This document shows, in pieces, positions 50,382 to 59,285 of a DNA stretch of 64,000 bases. The stretch comes from JAFIEN01 sp051859505 (GTDB lineage: Bacteria; Pseudomonadota; Alphaproteobacteria; Rhodobacterales; Rhodobacteraceae): contig JBHYFN010000008.1 of assembly GCA_051859505.1 (NCBI GenBank), positions 51,007 to 115,006 of the forward strand. Reading direction: 5' to 3'. The translations under genes and the position numbers were made by a program. Positions within the stretch are counted from its first letter, which is position 1. Every line of letters starts with the position of its first letter. The notes beneath the pieces are model-generated. The model saw only the letters and a list, made by a program, of their open reading frames with translations, did no database searches and was not told where the DNA came from.

Positions 50382-51548
50382 CTAGCGCCTCCGCCGCAGA
50401 AGGACATCACCGATCTCGCCCTGCGGCCGGGTCCGGGTCATCGCCAGCAGCATGCCCACCGCGATCCCCCCCGCGATCAGCGAGGATCCGCCGTAGCTCA
50501 CGAAGGGCAGCGTCATCCCCTTGGCCGGGAGAAGCCGCGCCGCCACCCCGATGTTGATCATCGCCTGCACCCCGAAGATGCAGGCCAGCCCGACGCCGGC
50601 CAGCCGGATGAAGGGGTCGCGCTCTTTCAGCAGCCGGCCCAGCGAGCGCAGCACGATGATCGCGAACAGCGCCAGCACGAACAGCACCATGACGAGGCCG
50701 TATTCCTCGGCCGCCACCGCGATGATGAAATCGGTATGGGCGTCAGGCAGCGACCATTTCACCTGCCCTTCGCCCAGGCCCACGCCGAAATAGCCCCCCT
50801 CGCGGATCGCATTGGTGGCATAGCCAAGCTGGGTGCGCGGATCGACCTCGGGCGACAGGAAACCGTCGATCCGGCGGGCGAAATGCTCGGAGCTTGAATA
50901 GGCGAAGGTGCCGGCCAGAAAGACGATGCCCGCGATCACCATGAGAAGCAGCATCGGCGCGCCGGCCACGAAATACATCACGCCCCAGGCAAAGAGGATC
51001 AGCGCCGCCTGTCCGAAATCCGGCTGGATCGCCAGCAGTGCGACGACCAGCATGGTCACGACCAGCGACCAGGTCTTGCCCGGCGGCCCGTTGATCTCTT
51101 GCCCCGAGGCCATGAGCCAGGCCACGAGGACCACGAAACCGGGCTTGAGGAATTCGGAGGGCTGAAAGCTGACGAAGCCCAGCGAATACCAGCGCACCGC
51201 CCCCTTGCCGAAATCGGTGCCGAAGAAGGGCAGAAGCGCAAGGGCTGCGAAGGCCGCCAGAAAGCCCAGCACCGCAAGGCGGCGCACGACGACGGGGCGC
51301 ATCATCGAGACGACGAGCATGACGAAAAGCGCCGCCCCGCCAAAGACCGCCTGCCGCGTGACATAGTGGAAGGGGTCAAGCCCGTTGCGCTGCGCCAGCG
51401 GGGTCGAGGCGGCCAGCCCCAGAAGGAGGCCGATCCCGAACAGCAGGAAGATGCAGGACATCGACCATCTGTCGATCGTCCGCCACCAACGCGGAAGGAT
51501 CGGGTCGCCGGCCCTGACCGGGACCGTCCCATAGACCATTTCAGTCAT
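50382..51548 (-). CDS. ftsW: lipid II polymerase FtsW
   Basis: A 388-residue SEDS-family peptidoglycan glycosyltransferase with about ten transmembrane helices. VRWYSLGFVSFQPSEFLKPG, in part, carries the conserved QPSE, NAIREGGYFGVGLGEGQVKW, in part, the periplasmic loop with the catalytic Asp in LPDAHTDFI, and GMTLPFVSYGGSSLI the terminal motif. It is the first gene of this dcw segment and its stop abuts the murG start. A second Met at residue 4 is an alternative start. Confidence 0.95.
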   Translation of the reverse strand: MTEMVYGTVPVRAGDPILPRWWRTIDRWSMSCIFLLFGIGLLLGLAASTPLAQRNGLDPFHYVTRQAVFGGAALFVMLVVSMMRPVVVRRLAVLGFLAAFAALALLPFFGTDFGKGAVRWYSLGFVSFQPSEFLKPGFVVLVAWLMASGQEINGPPGKTWSLVVTMLVVALLAIQPDFGQAALILFAWGVMYFVAGAPMLLLMVIAGIVFLAGTFAYSSSEHFARRIDGFLSPEVDPRTQLGYATNAIREGGYFGVGLGEGQVKWSLPDAHTDFIIAVAAEEYGLVMVLFVLALFAIIVLRSLGRLLKERDPFIRLAGVGLACIFGVQAMINIGVAARLLPAKGMTLPFVSYGGSSLIAGGIAVGMLLAMTRTRPQGEIGDVLLRRRR

Positions 51549-51640
51549 GAAAGACCGCCTACTGCCTCGTGTCTCGCCCGGTTTTCCGGGTCTGGGGGCA
51601 AGGATAGCGGCAAACCTCCGCGAAAGCTAGTGCCCGCGGG

Positions 51641-51679
51641 CGCTGATTCGGGCCGCTGATTCGGGCCGCTAATTCGGGG
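51641..51679. repeat. 13-nt tandem array upstream of ftsW
   Basis: Three units CGCTGATTCGGGC, CGCTGATTCGGGC, CGCTAATTCGGGG in the divergent gap between ftsW and the flavoprotein gene. It lies about 95 nt upstream of the ftsW start. Confidence 0.7.
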
Positions 51680-51799
51680 TGTTGATACGGGGGCCGGGTC
51701 GGGGTGGCACTGCACCGCTCGCGCGTCTGCTCCTCGGAGGGCCTGCTCTAGGGCGGCCCCGCTCTTGCAGGAGGCGGCCAAAGGGTGCAGGGACGGGGC

Positions 51800-53002
51800 A
51801 TGGAGGTCCGGACCCTGATCCTTGGCGCCGGCGCGGCCGGGCTTTTCGCGGCGGCCCATGCCGGGCCGGATGTGCTGGTCGTGGATCATGCCCGCGCCCC
51901 GGGCGAGAAGATCCGGATCTCGGGCGGGGGGCGGTGCAATTTCACCAATCTGCGCACCACGCCGGCGCAATTCCTGTCCGAGAACCCCCATTTCGCAAAA
52001 TCCGCCCTGGCCCGCTACAGCGCGCGGGATTTCCTCGATCTGGTCGAGGCGCATGGCATCCCCTGGCACGAAAAGACGCTTGGACAGCTGTTCTGCGACC
52101 AGAGTGCCAAGGATATCATCGCCATGCTCCTGGGCATGGTCGAGGGAAATGGCGCGCGGATCCGGCTGAACACCACGGTCGGAGAGATCGGCCATGACGG
52201 CAGCGCCTTCACTGTCGTGCTTGGGGACGGGGGGCGGGACCGGATCGTCCGCGCCCGGCATCTGGTCGTGGCGACGGGCGGCAAGTCGATCCCGAAGATG
52301 GGCGCGACCGGCCTTGCCTACGAGATCGCCCGGCGCTTTGGCCTTGCGGTGACGGAGACCCGGCCCGGCCTTGTGCCCTTCACCTTTGCCGATGCGGCCT
52401 TTGCCGGGCTGGCGGGGGTCTCGGTGCCGGTGCGGCTGTCCAATGCGCGCGCGGCTTTTGACGAGGCGCTGCTGTTCACGCATCGCGGCCTGTCGGGGCC
52501 GGCGGTGCTGCAGCTGTCGTCCTATTGGCGCGAGGGTGAGGCGGTGGTGGCGGATCTGGACCCGGATGGTGGGCTGAAGCCCACCCTACGCCTGGCGCGG
52601 CAGACGGATGGGCGCAAGGCGGTGGCGACGGTGCTGGCGCGGCATCTGCCGGCCCGTCTGGTAGAGCATCTGGGGGAGCATCAGGGGGAGCATCAGGGGG
52701 GCCTGATCCCCGCGGGCAACATGGCCGATCAGGGCGACGCCACGCTCGACCGGCTGGTGAGCGCCCTGCGCCACTGGACCCTGCGCCCCATTGGCACCGA
52801 AGGCTATCGCACGGCGGAAGTGACGCTGGGGGGCGTGGCGACCGGCGGGCTGTCTTCGACCACGATGGAGGCGCGCGGGGTGCCGGGGCTCTATTTCATC
52901 GGCGAATGCGTGGATGTGACGGGCTGGCTGGGGGGCTACAATTTCCAATGGGCCTGGGCCTCGGCCCATGCCGCCGGAACGGCCATCGCGGCGCGGGGGT
53001 GA
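51800..53002 (+). CDS. HI0933-family FAD-dependent oxidoreductase
   Basis: A 400-residue flavoprotein of the YhiN/BaiN (HI0933) family: LILGAGAAGLFAAAHA, ARAPGEKIRISGGGRCNFTN in part with GGGRCNFTN diagnostic, ATGGKSIPKMGATGLAY, and C-terminal GVATGGLSSTTMEARGVPGL in part with GYNFQWAWASAHAAG. Physiological substrate unknown. An insertion with EHLGEHQGEHQGG near residue 285 is encoded by a small DNA repeat. The ATG at 51800 has AGGGA 6 nt upstream; a GTG at 51785 with AGGAGG is an alternative. Confidence 0.9.
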   Translation: MEVRTLILGAGAAGLFAAAHAGPDVLVVDHARAPGEKIRISGGGRCNFTNLRTTPAQFLSENPHFAKSALARYSARDFLDLVEAHGIPWHEKTLGQLFCDQSAKDIIAMLLGMVEGNGARIRLNTTVGEIGHDGSAFTVVLGDGGRDRIVRARHLVVATGGKSIPKMGATGLAYEIARRFGLAVTETRPGLVPFTFADAAFAGLAGVSVPVRLSNARAAFDEALLFTHRGLSGPAVLQLSSYWREGEAVVADLDPDGGLKPTLRLARQTDGRKAVATVLARHLPARLVEHLGEHQGEHQGGLIPAGNMADQGDATLDRLVSALRHWTLRPIGTEGYRTAEVTLGGVATGGLSSTTMEARGVPGLYFIGECVDVTGWLGGYNFQWAWASAHAAGTAIAARG

Positions 53003-53004
53003 GG

Positions 53005-53040
53005 CGCCGGACGGGACGCCGGACGGGGCGCCGGACGGGG
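53005..53040. repeat. 12-nt tandem array after the flavoprotein gene
   Basis: Three units CGCCGGACGGGA, CGCCGGACGGGG, CGCCGGACGGGG starting 3 nt after the stop codon. No ORF. Confidence 0.75.
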
Positions 53041-53127
53041 CGTTGTTTTCGCTTTCCAGCGGGGGGGCGTCGGCGCTAGCCTTGGCCCGAATGGCGCCGG
53101 GAGGATGCGCCGAAGGAGGAGGCCGCC

Positions 53128-54063
53128 ATGGATACTGCCGTCAAGGACCATCACCCGACGACCCGGGCCGTCACAACGCCGCTGCACCGGATCGAGAAGA
53201 CCCTGCCGCTGCGGGTGCTGAGCGAGGAGGACTGGCGGCACTGGACGACCAAGGGCTATGTCATCGTCCGCCAGGCCGTGCCGGCGGCCAATATCGCGCC
53301 GCTGGTCGATCTGCTGTTCGAGTTCGACGAGAAAGACCCCGCCGACCCTTCGACCTGGTATGCGCCGCAGCGGCGCGACCACAAGATGCTGGAACTCAAC
53401 GGTACCGGCATGGTCGAGATCTACAACCACCCCCTCCTCTGGGCCAACCGGCAGGAGCCGCGGGTCTATGACGCCTTTGTCGATATCTGGGACCGGACCG
53501 ACCTTTGGGTCACGATCGACCGGGCCAATGTGAACCCGCCCGCGAAGGACAAGTCGAAGGCGGGGGGGTTCATCCACTGGGATGTGGACACCTCGCTTGA
53601 TCCCTTGCCCATCGGGGTGCAGGGCGTGCTGAGCCTGCTGCCGCAGGACGGTGACGTGGGCGGGTTCCAATGCGTGCCCTACCTCTTCGAGCATTTCGAC
53701 GATTGGGTCGCGACCCAGCCCGCCGACCGCGACCCGATGCATCCCGATGTCACGGGGCTCGAGATCGAGGCCGTCTCGCTTGCCCCCGGCGATCTTCTGA
53801 TCTTCAACTCGCTGCTGGCGCATGGGGTGCGGGCGAACCTTTCGGAGAACCGTTTCCGCATGGCGCAATATGTCTCGATGCACCCCGCGGAATGGGAGAA
53901 TGCGGCCGAGCGGGCCGAGCGCATCCGCCTTTGGCGCGAGCTGGACCATCCGCAGCGAGACGCCTTTCCGGGCGATCCGCGGGAATGGGAAAAGCGCCAT
54001 GGTCAGGTCGCGGAGCTGACACCGCTGGGCGAGCGGCTTCTGGGGCTGGCGCGCTGGGACTAG
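53128..54063 (+). CDS. phytanoyl-CoA dioxygenase family protein
   Basis: A 311-residue PhyH-type Fe(II)/2-oxoglutarate oxygenase. The iron site is His150-x-Asp152 in GFIHWDVD and distal His232 in LLAHGVRAN, followed by NRFRMAQYVS with the 2-oxoglutarate Arg. GYVIVRQAVPAANIAPLVDL and LAPGDLLIFNSL are family strands. Substrate unknown. AAGGAGGAGG precedes the ATG by 7 nt. It appears to be monocistronic. Confidence 0.9.
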   Translation: MDTAVKDHHPTTRAVTTPLHRIEKTLPLRVLSEEDWRHWTTKGYVIVRQAVPAANIAPLVDLLFEFDEKDPADPSTWYAPQRRDHKMLELNGTGMVEIYNHPLLWANRQEPRVYDAFVDIWDRTDLWVTIDRANVNPPAKDKSKAGGFIHWDVDTSLDPLPIGVQGVLSLLPQDGDVGGFQCVPYLFEHFDDWVATQPADRDPMHPDVTGLEIEAVSLAPGDLLIFNSLLAHGVRANLSENRFRMAQYVSMHPAEWENAAERAERIRLWRELDHPQRDAFPGDPREWEKRHGQVAELTPLGERLLGLARWD

Positions 54064-54162
54064 CGGCCGGGGCATGGGCGCCGGTGGTCTGCTCCTCGCC
54101 CGCGTGCAGGGCCTCAGCCCTTGGCCCGCAGTGGCCGGCGCGATAGCGGCCGCGGGCAGCGA

Positions 54163-54657
54163 ATGAGCGAGAAGTCAGCCTACAGCTTCCGCAAGGTGAC
54201 CCGCGATGACCTTGATCTGCTCAATGCCTGGCGATCGACCCCGCATGTGAGTGCCTGGTGGGGCACGAGCGAGGCCGGGGAGCCGATGGATCTGGCTGAT
54301 CCCAGGGTCGCGCGCTGGATCGTTTCCCATCGCGGGCGGCCCTTTGCCTTCATGCAGGACTATGCGGTTCACGGTTGGGCGCAGCATCATTTTGCCCATC
54401 TGCCAAGGGGAACGCGCGGGATCGACCAGTATATCGGAGAGGCCGAGATGATCGGGCTCGGGCATGGGTCGGCCTTTATCGCGTCAAGGATGCGGGCGCT
54501 TCTTGATGAGGGGGCGCCGGTCATTGCGACCGATCCCCATCCCGACAATGCCCGCGCGATTGCGGTCTACCGGAAACTGGGCTTTCGGATCGCCGGAGCG
54601 CCCCGACAGACGGAATGGGGGCTGATCCTGCCGATGCATGCCGTTGCATCGCCGTGA
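54163..54657 (+). CDS. GNAT acetyltransferase, AAC(6')-like
   Basis: A 164-residue GNAT protein. SFRKVTRDDLDLLNAWRSTPHVSAWWG, in part, matches the start of the AAC(6')/RimJ-like group, GIDQYIGEAEMIGLGHGSAFI, in part, is the acetyl-CoA strand and pyrophosphate loop, and DPHPDNARAIAVYRKLGF the last core helix. Such proteins acetylate aminoglycosides, siderophore precursors or other amines; resistance is not implied by sequence. The start ATG at 54163 removes 14 residues of the longer frame. Confidence 0.85.
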   Translation: MSEKSAYSFRKVTRDDLDLLNAWRSTPHVSAWWGTSEAGEPMDLADPRVARWIVSHRGRPFAFMQDYAVHGWAQHHFAHLPRGTRGIDQYIGEAEMIGLGHGSAFIASRMRALLDEGAPVIATDPHPDNARAIAVYRKLGFRIAGAPRQTEWGLILPMHAVASP

Positions 54658-54720
54658 GATCGCCGGCCCATCGCCAGGCCATCCCCGGACCATCGCCCTG
54701 ACATCGCCCGGCGCCCGCAG
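54658..54720. repeat. degenerate CATCGCC tandem array
   Basis: About five imperfect 12-13 nt units built on CATCGCC (ATCGCCGGCC, ATCGCCAGGCC, ATCCCCGGACC, ATCGCCCTGAC, ATCGCCCGGCG) start at the GNAT stop codon. Confidence 0.55.
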
Positions 54721-54837
54721 CGACCACCTGGCTGAGCGCCCCTGCCGACGGCGCTTTCCCGGGGCGGGTGCGGATCCCCACGGCCGGGCTGACGATCCCG
54801 GACAGGCGATCTTGCATCACCTCTGGCACAGGTATTA

Positions 54838-54854
54838 TGATCCCTCAAGGATCA
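54838..54854 (+). promoter_or_regulatory. possible operator of the XRE gene
   Basis: Inverted repeat TGATCC-CTCAA-GGATCA, 21 nt upstream of the XRE start. Its size suits autoregulation by a small HTH protein; this is inference. Confidence 0.35.
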
Positions 54855-54875
54855 CTTCTGCTATCTGAGCCCCTC

Positions 54876-55145
54876 ATGATCACCTCTACCCAGATGCGCG
54901 CCGCGCGGGCCCTTCTGGGCATCGACCAGAAGGAACTGGCCGCGCTGTCCGGCCTTTCGGTTCCCACGATCCGCCGGATGGAGGCCAGCGAGGGCACCGT
55001 GCGCGGTGTGGTGGACAGCCTCGAACGGGTGATCGCGGCGCTGGACCGGGCCGGGGTCGAGCTGATCGGGGAAGGTGCGGCCAGCCCCTCGGGCGGGCGC
55101 GGCCTGCGCCTCAAGCCGCGCGGAACGGAGGGCGGCGCCGGATGA
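54876..55145 (+). CDS. XRE-family HTH regulator
   Basis: An 89-residue protein with a single XRE/Cro helix-turn-helix at about residues 5-58 (MRAARALLGIDQKELAALSG, LSVPTIRRMEASEGTVRG, LERVIAALDRAGVELI). It resembles small regulators of transporters and stress genes. The ATG at 54876 gives MITSTQ; the longer frame back to 54768 lacks a ribosome site. The SulP gene starts 64 nt downstream on the same strand, making it a likely target or operon partner. Confidence 0.85.
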   Translation: MITSTQMRAARALLGIDQKELAALSGLSVPTIRRMEASEGTVRGVVDSLERVIAALDRAGVELIGEGAASPSGGRGLRLKPRGTEGGAG

Positions 55146-55209
55146 CGGCCGTGACGGCAAACCGCGCCGCCCGATGCCGCCCGACAGGCGCGCCCGGCGC
55201 AGAGCCGTC

Positions 55210-56925
55210 ATGACCGCCTCGCCCCCCCGAGCCGACCGCTCAGCCACGCGCGAGGCCTTTACCCCCAAGCTGATCACCGTCCTGCGCGAGGGCTATCGCC
55301 TTGGCCACCTGCGCGCCGATGCGCTGGCGGGGCTGACGGTGGCCATCGTCGCGCTGCCCTTGTCGATGGCCATCGCCATCGCCTCGGGCGCGACACCGGC
55401 GCAGGGGCTTTACACGGCGATTGTCGGGGGGTTCCTCGTCTCGGCGCTGGGCGGGTCGCGCTATCAGATCGGGGGGCCGGCGGGGGCCTTCATCGTGCTG
55501 GTCGCCGCGACCGTGGCGCAGCACGGGATCGAGGGGCTGATCCTCGCCACCTTCCTGTCCGGCATCGCGCTTCTGCTGATCGGTGTGCTGCGGCTGGGCA
55601 CTTTCATCAAGTTCATCCCCTTCCCGGTCACGGTGGGCTTTACCGCCGGGATCGCCGTCATCATCTTCGCCAGCCAGATCCGCGAGCTGTTCGGCCTCAG
55701 CCTCGAGGCGGAACCGGGCGAGCTTCTGGAGAAACTGCCCGCCCTCTGGGCCGCGCGCGGCACGATCACCCCCGCCGCCATTGCCCTGTCGCTGGGCACC
55801 ATCGCGGTGATCGTGGGGGTGAAGCGCTGGCGGCCGGGCTGGCCGGGCATGCTGATCGCGGTGGCCGCGGCCTCGGGCCTGGCAGCCCTCGCGGCACTGC
55901 CGGTCGAAACCATCGGCACCCGCTTCGGCGGCATCCCCGGCACCCTGCCCCTCCCTGCCCTGCCCGAATTCACCTGGAACAAGGTCAGCGCCGTCATGCC
56001 CTCGGTCATCGGCTTCACCCTGCTGGGCGCGATCGAGTCGCTGCTCTCGGCGGTGGTGGCCGACGGGATGACGGGCCGCCGGCACCGCTCGAACGCGGAA
56101 CTGGTGGCGCAGGGCGTGGCCAACATGGGCAGCGCGCTCTTCACCGGGTTCTGCGTCACCGGCACCATCGCGCGCACCGCCACCAATGTCCGCGCCGGCG
56201 CGCATGGGCCTGTGGCGGGCATGCTGCATGCGCTGTTCCTGCTGGCCTTCATGCTGCTGGCGGCCCCTCTCGCCGCCTATATCCCGCTGGCAGCCCTCGC
56301 GGGGGTATTGGCCACCGTCGCCTGGAACATGATCGAGAGGCCGGCGATCCGCATCCTCTTCCGTTCGGGCTGGGGCGAGGCGGCGGTGCTTTCGGTGACC
56401 TTCCTGCTGACGATCTTCCGCGACCTGACCGAAGCGATCGTGGTGGGCTTCGCGCTGGGCTCTGTCCTCTTCATCCACCGCATGAGCCAGGCCACCGGCG
56501 TCCAGACCGTCGCCCCGGGCACGACCGCGTCGCCCCGCCCGGCAAGCGGAGAGACCCTCGATGCCGAACGGGCGGCGAACCCCGACGTGGTCATCTACCG
56601 GATCCGCGGCGCGCTGTTCTTCGGGGCCACGGCCTCGATCGGATCGGTCCTCGACCGGATCTCCGACAGCCATGACGCGCTGATCGTCGATTTCGGCGCG
56701 GTGCCATTCCTCGATTCGACCGGCGCCAACATGATCGAGGGGCTGGCGCGCAAGGCCGCCCGGCGCAATGTCGCCTTCTGGATCACTGGCGCAGGGCCAG
56801 AACTGCGCCGGGTCCTGCTGACCCACGGCCTGCGCCGCCCGCTCTGCCGCTATGCCGCCTCGGTCGAGGCTGCGCTGGAACGCCATGCCGCGGCGGGACA
56901 ACAGCAGGAGGATGGCGCGAGCTGA
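55210..56925 (+). CDS. SulP-family anion transporter with STAS domain
   Basis: A 571-residue SulP protein. About 10-14 transmembrane helices from residue 35 to 420 (ADALAGLTVAIVALPLSMAIA in part, QGLYTAIVGGFLVSALGGS with QIGGPAGAFIV being the SulP signature), then a cytosolic STAS domain at about 455-555 (VIYRIRGALFFGATASIGSV, in part; LIVDFGAVPFLDSTGANMIE). Substrates of the family include sulfate, bicarbonate and dicarboxylates; the one here is unknown. The ATG at 55210 fits homologues. It is preceded by the XRE gene. Confidence 0.93.
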   Translation: MTASPPRADRSATREAFTPKLITVLREGYRLGHLRADALAGLTVAIVALPLSMAIAIASGATPAQGLYTAIVGGFLVSALGGSRYQIGGPAGAFIVLVAATVAQHGIEGLILATFLSGIALLLIGVLRLGTFIKFIPFPVTVGFTAGIAVIIFASQIRELFGLSLEAEPGELLEKLPALWAARGTITPAAIALSLGTIAVIVGVKRWRPGWPGMLIAVAAASGLAALAALPVETIGTRFGGIPGTLPLPALPEFTWNKVSAVMPSVIGFTLLGAIESLLSAVVADGMTGRRHRSNAELVAQGVANMGSALFTGFCVTGTIARTATNVRAGAHGPVAGMLHALFLLAFMLLAAPLAAYIPLAALAGVLATVAWNMIERPAIRILFRSGWGEAAVLSVTFLLTIFRDLTEAIVVGFALGSVLFIHRMSQATGVQTVAPGTTASPRPASGETLDAERAANPDVVIYRIRGALFFGATASIGSVLDRISDSHDALIVDFGAVPFLDSTGANMIEGLARKAARRNVAFWITGAGPELRRVLLTHGLRRPLCRYAASVEAALERHAAAGQQQEDGAS

Positions 56926-57017
56926 CAGCCCGCGCCGATCCGCAGGCCGGCCCTGCCACAGCAATGGGCCAGGACGAACCGCGCCGCACGAACCCTGTCC
57001 GCGCGCGCGCCGCCGCT

Positions 57018-57497
57018 CTAGCCGAGCCGCGCCTTGACCATGGGTCCGACCTTGCCGAAGTCCATCCGCCCCGTATAGCGCGCCTTCAGCACCGCCATGA
57101 CCCGCCCCATGTCGCGGATGCTGGCCGCTTCGGTCTCGGTCACGGCCGCTTCGATGGCGGCAAGGGTTTCGGCCTCGGTCATCTGGCGCGGCAGGAATTC
57201 CTCGATCACCCGGATCTCGGCCCGCTCCTTCTCGGCCAGTTCCAGCCGCCCGCCTTCCTCATAGGCGCGGGCGCTTTCCTGACGCTGCTTGACCATCCGG
57301 CCCAGCAATCCCAGCACGACATCATCCGCCACGGCGACGGCGCCAGAGTCGCCGCGTTCGGCAGCCCCTTCCGTGCGCGCGGCAATGTCGCGATCCTTGA
57401 TCGCGGCATTGATCAGCCTCAGGGTCGACAGACGATCCGCCTCGCGTGCGCGCATCGCATCCTTCAACGCCGCGTCGATCCGGCTTCGCAAATCCAT
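57018..57497 (-). CDS. GatB/YqeY domain protein
   Basis: A 159-residue YqeY-type protein: MDLRSRIDAALKDAMRAREA, RLSTLRLINAAIKDRDIAAR, RQESARAYEEGGRLELAEKE, EEFLPRQMTEAE, and the C-terminal DMGRVMAVLKARYTGRMDFG. This is the tRNA-binding tail domain of GatB as a free protein; function uncertain. The start is at 57497; the frame to 57599 adds Gly/Arg-rich residues. Divergent from carA, a common arrangement in alphaproteobacteria. Confidence 0.93.
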   Translation of the reverse strand: MDLRSRIDAALKDAMRAREADRLSTLRLINAAIKDRDIAARTEGAAERGDSGAVAVADDVVLGLLGRMVKQRQESARAYEEGGRLELAEKERAEIRVIEEFLPRQMTEAETLAAIEAAVTETEAASIRDMGRVMAVLKARYTGRMDFGKVGPMVKARLG

Positions 57498-57718
57498 GTG
57501 GTGCCGCCCCTGATGCTGCCCTGCCCCGCTCCCGGCCCGAGCCGCGAACCGACAGCCGAACCGAACCCCGACCCTACCCCCCCCGCCCCGGAGTGACAAC
57601 CGCCGACCGCGACCGGCAAGCCGGACCGGGATCGGGCCCGGCGGCCCGCCCGGCGGCCCGAAGGCACCCCGACCGCACCAGACCCTCTACCCCGGGCACA
57701 ACCGCAGCCCTCCCCCCA

Positions 57719-57747
57719 CCCCCCCCCCCCCCCCCCCCCCCCCCCCC
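57719..57747. repeat. 29-nt poly-C homopolymer
   Basis: Twenty-nine consecutive C, preceded by CCCCCCA. A length this great is error-prone in sequencing, so the count is unreliable. Confidence 0.8.
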
Positions 57748-57760
57748 ACGCCCTTCGGAT

Positions 57761-57828
57761 TCTTTTTTTGCCCATATTCCCGGGGTTGCCCTCGCCCGGG
57801 GCCCGCGGACGGGGGCAGCGCCCCCGGC
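57761..57828 (+). repeat. intergenic repeat, copy 1
   Basis: TCTTTTTTTGCCCATATTCC, then CGGGG and further on GCGGACGGGGGCAGCGCCCC. The same modules in the same order occur at 63897-63957. The GC end is a hairpin with stem GGGGGC/GCCCCC around AGC. Confidence 0.7.
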
Positions 57829-57952
57829 ACGATCTCCGCCCGGCGCGCGGCTGCCGTCCTGCGCGCCCTTCGCTTCACCCTTGACCCCCCGGGAGGCGGC
57901 TTCTACACACCGGGCGATTTGGCCCCACCCCAGCCCGAGGGACCGCTGCCCC

Positions 57953-59197
57953 ATGACCGAAGCCCCGATCCCTGTCGCGACCCCGTCGTCGCTGCCCGAC
58001 ATCCCCTCGCCCGCCGCCATCGGCGGCCCTGCCTCGATGACGACAGCCCCGCTGCAGACGCGGCCCACCGCCTGCCTTGCGCTGGCCGACGGGACGCTGT
58101 TCTACGGCCACGGGTTCGGCGCCGCCGGGATCACCACGGCCGAGCTCTGTTTCAACACGGCGATGACCGGCTATCAGGAGATCATGACCGACCCCTCCTA
58201 TGCCGGGCAGGTCGTGACCTTCACCTTCCCCCATATCGGCAATACCGGCACCACCGAGGAAGATGACGAGACGACCGACCCGGTCGCCGCCGGCATGGTC
58301 GTCAAATGGGATCCGACCGAACCCTCGAACTGGCGCGCGACCGGCGATCTCTCTTCCTGGCTCGAACGCCACGGGCGCATCGCGATGGGGGGCGTGGATA
58401 CCCGCCGCCTGACCCGCGCGATCCGCCAGCAGGGCGCGCCGCATGTGGCGCTGGCGCATGACCCGGAGGGACAATTCGATCTCGAGGCGCTGATCGCGGC
58501 GGCGCGGGGGTTTCGCGGCCTCGTGGGCCTCGACCTCGCGCGCGACGTGACCTGCGCGCAAAGCTATCGCTGGAACGAGATGCGCTGGGCCTGGCCCGAA
58601 GGCTATCAGCCCCAGACCGCGCCGCGCCACCGGGTCGTGGCGATCGACTATGGCGCCAAGCGCAATATCCTGCGCTGTCTTGCCTCGGCCGGCTGCGACG
58701 TGACCGTCCTGCCCGCCACCGCCACCGCCGAAGAGGTCATGGCCCATGATCCCGACGGGCTGTTCCTCTCCAACGGCCCCGGCGATCCGGCCGCGACCGG
58801 CGCCTATGCCGTGCCGATGATCCGCGAGATCCTCGACCGCTCCGCCATGCCGGTCTTCGGCATCTGCCTCGGCCATCAGATGCTGGCGCTGGCGCTGGGC
58901 GCGCGGACGGTCAAGATGAACCACGGCCATCACGGCGCCAACCATCCGGTCAAGGATCTCGAAACCGGCAAGGTCGAGATCACCTCGATGAACCACGGCT
59001 TCACCGTCGACAGCCAGAGCCTTCCCGATGGCGTGGCCGAGACCCATGTAAGCCTGTTCGACGGCTCGAACTGCGGCATCCGCATGACGGAAAGACCCGT
59101 CTTTTCCGTGCAGTATCACCCCGAGGCCAGCCCCGGCCCGCAGGACAGCTATTACCTGTTCGAAAGGTTCGCCGCCGCCATGGAGGCGCGGAAATGA
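57953..59197 (+). CDS. carA: carbamoyl-phosphate synthase small chain
   Basis: A 414-residue glutaminase subunit. After a poorly conserved N-terminal extension (residues 1-36) come LALADGTLFYGHGFGAAGIT, GYQEIMTDPSYAGQVVTFTF in part, and the triad: Cys305 in FGICLGHQM, His389 and Glu391 in QYHPEASPGP. It supplies ammonia to CarB for arginine and pyrimidine synthesis. The ATG at 57953 has GAGGGA upstream; one at 58037 would delete 28 residues and also fits homologues. carB is not in the window. Confidence 0.95.
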   Translation: MTEAPIPVATPSSLPDIPSPAAIGGPASMTTAPLQTRPTACLALADGTLFYGHGFGAAGITTAELCFNTAMTGYQEIMTDPSYAGQVVTFTFPHIGNTGTTEEDDETTDPVAAGMVVKWDPTEPSNWRATGDLSSWLERHGRIAMGGVDTRRLTRAIRQQGAPHVALAHDPEGQFDLEALIAAARGFRGLVGLDLARDVTCAQSYRWNEMRWAWPEGYQPQTAPRHRVVAIDYGAKRNILRCLASAGCDVTVLPATATAEEVMAHDPDGLFLSNGPGDPAATGAYAVPMIREILDRSAMPVFGICLGHQMLALALGARTVKMNHGHHGANHPVKDLETGKVEITSMNHGFTVDSQSLPDGVAETHVSLFDGSNCGIRMTERPVFSVQYHPEASPGPQDSYYLFERFAAAMEARK

Positions 59198-59285
59198 CCG
59201 CTCCGGGACCGCAGCCGGCTTAAGCCTTCCTTAACCTTGTTCGGGCACCTCTGGAGGCAGAGCGCATTCCCGAAGGGGCCGGACG

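Larger units (their letters stand above)
57498..57952. other. divergent yqeY-carA intergenic region
   Basis: About 455 nt without a credible gene. Contains a poly-C tract (57719-57747) and an intergenic repeat with a GGGGGCAGCGCCCCC core. Frames predicted here encode Pro- or Gly-rich runs that come from the homopolymer. The carA promoter must lie between the repeat and 57952. Confidence 0.6.

Noticed and set aside
54163..54657. Calling the GNAT protein an aminoglycoside resistance gene
   Set aside because: Similarity to the AAC(6') group is general; siderophore and metabolic acetyltransferases share it.
57446..57952. N-terminal extension of carA through the poly-C region
   Set aside because: It encodes a polyproline run from the homopolymer and Arg/Pro-rich filler; carA has a start at 57953 with a ribosome site.
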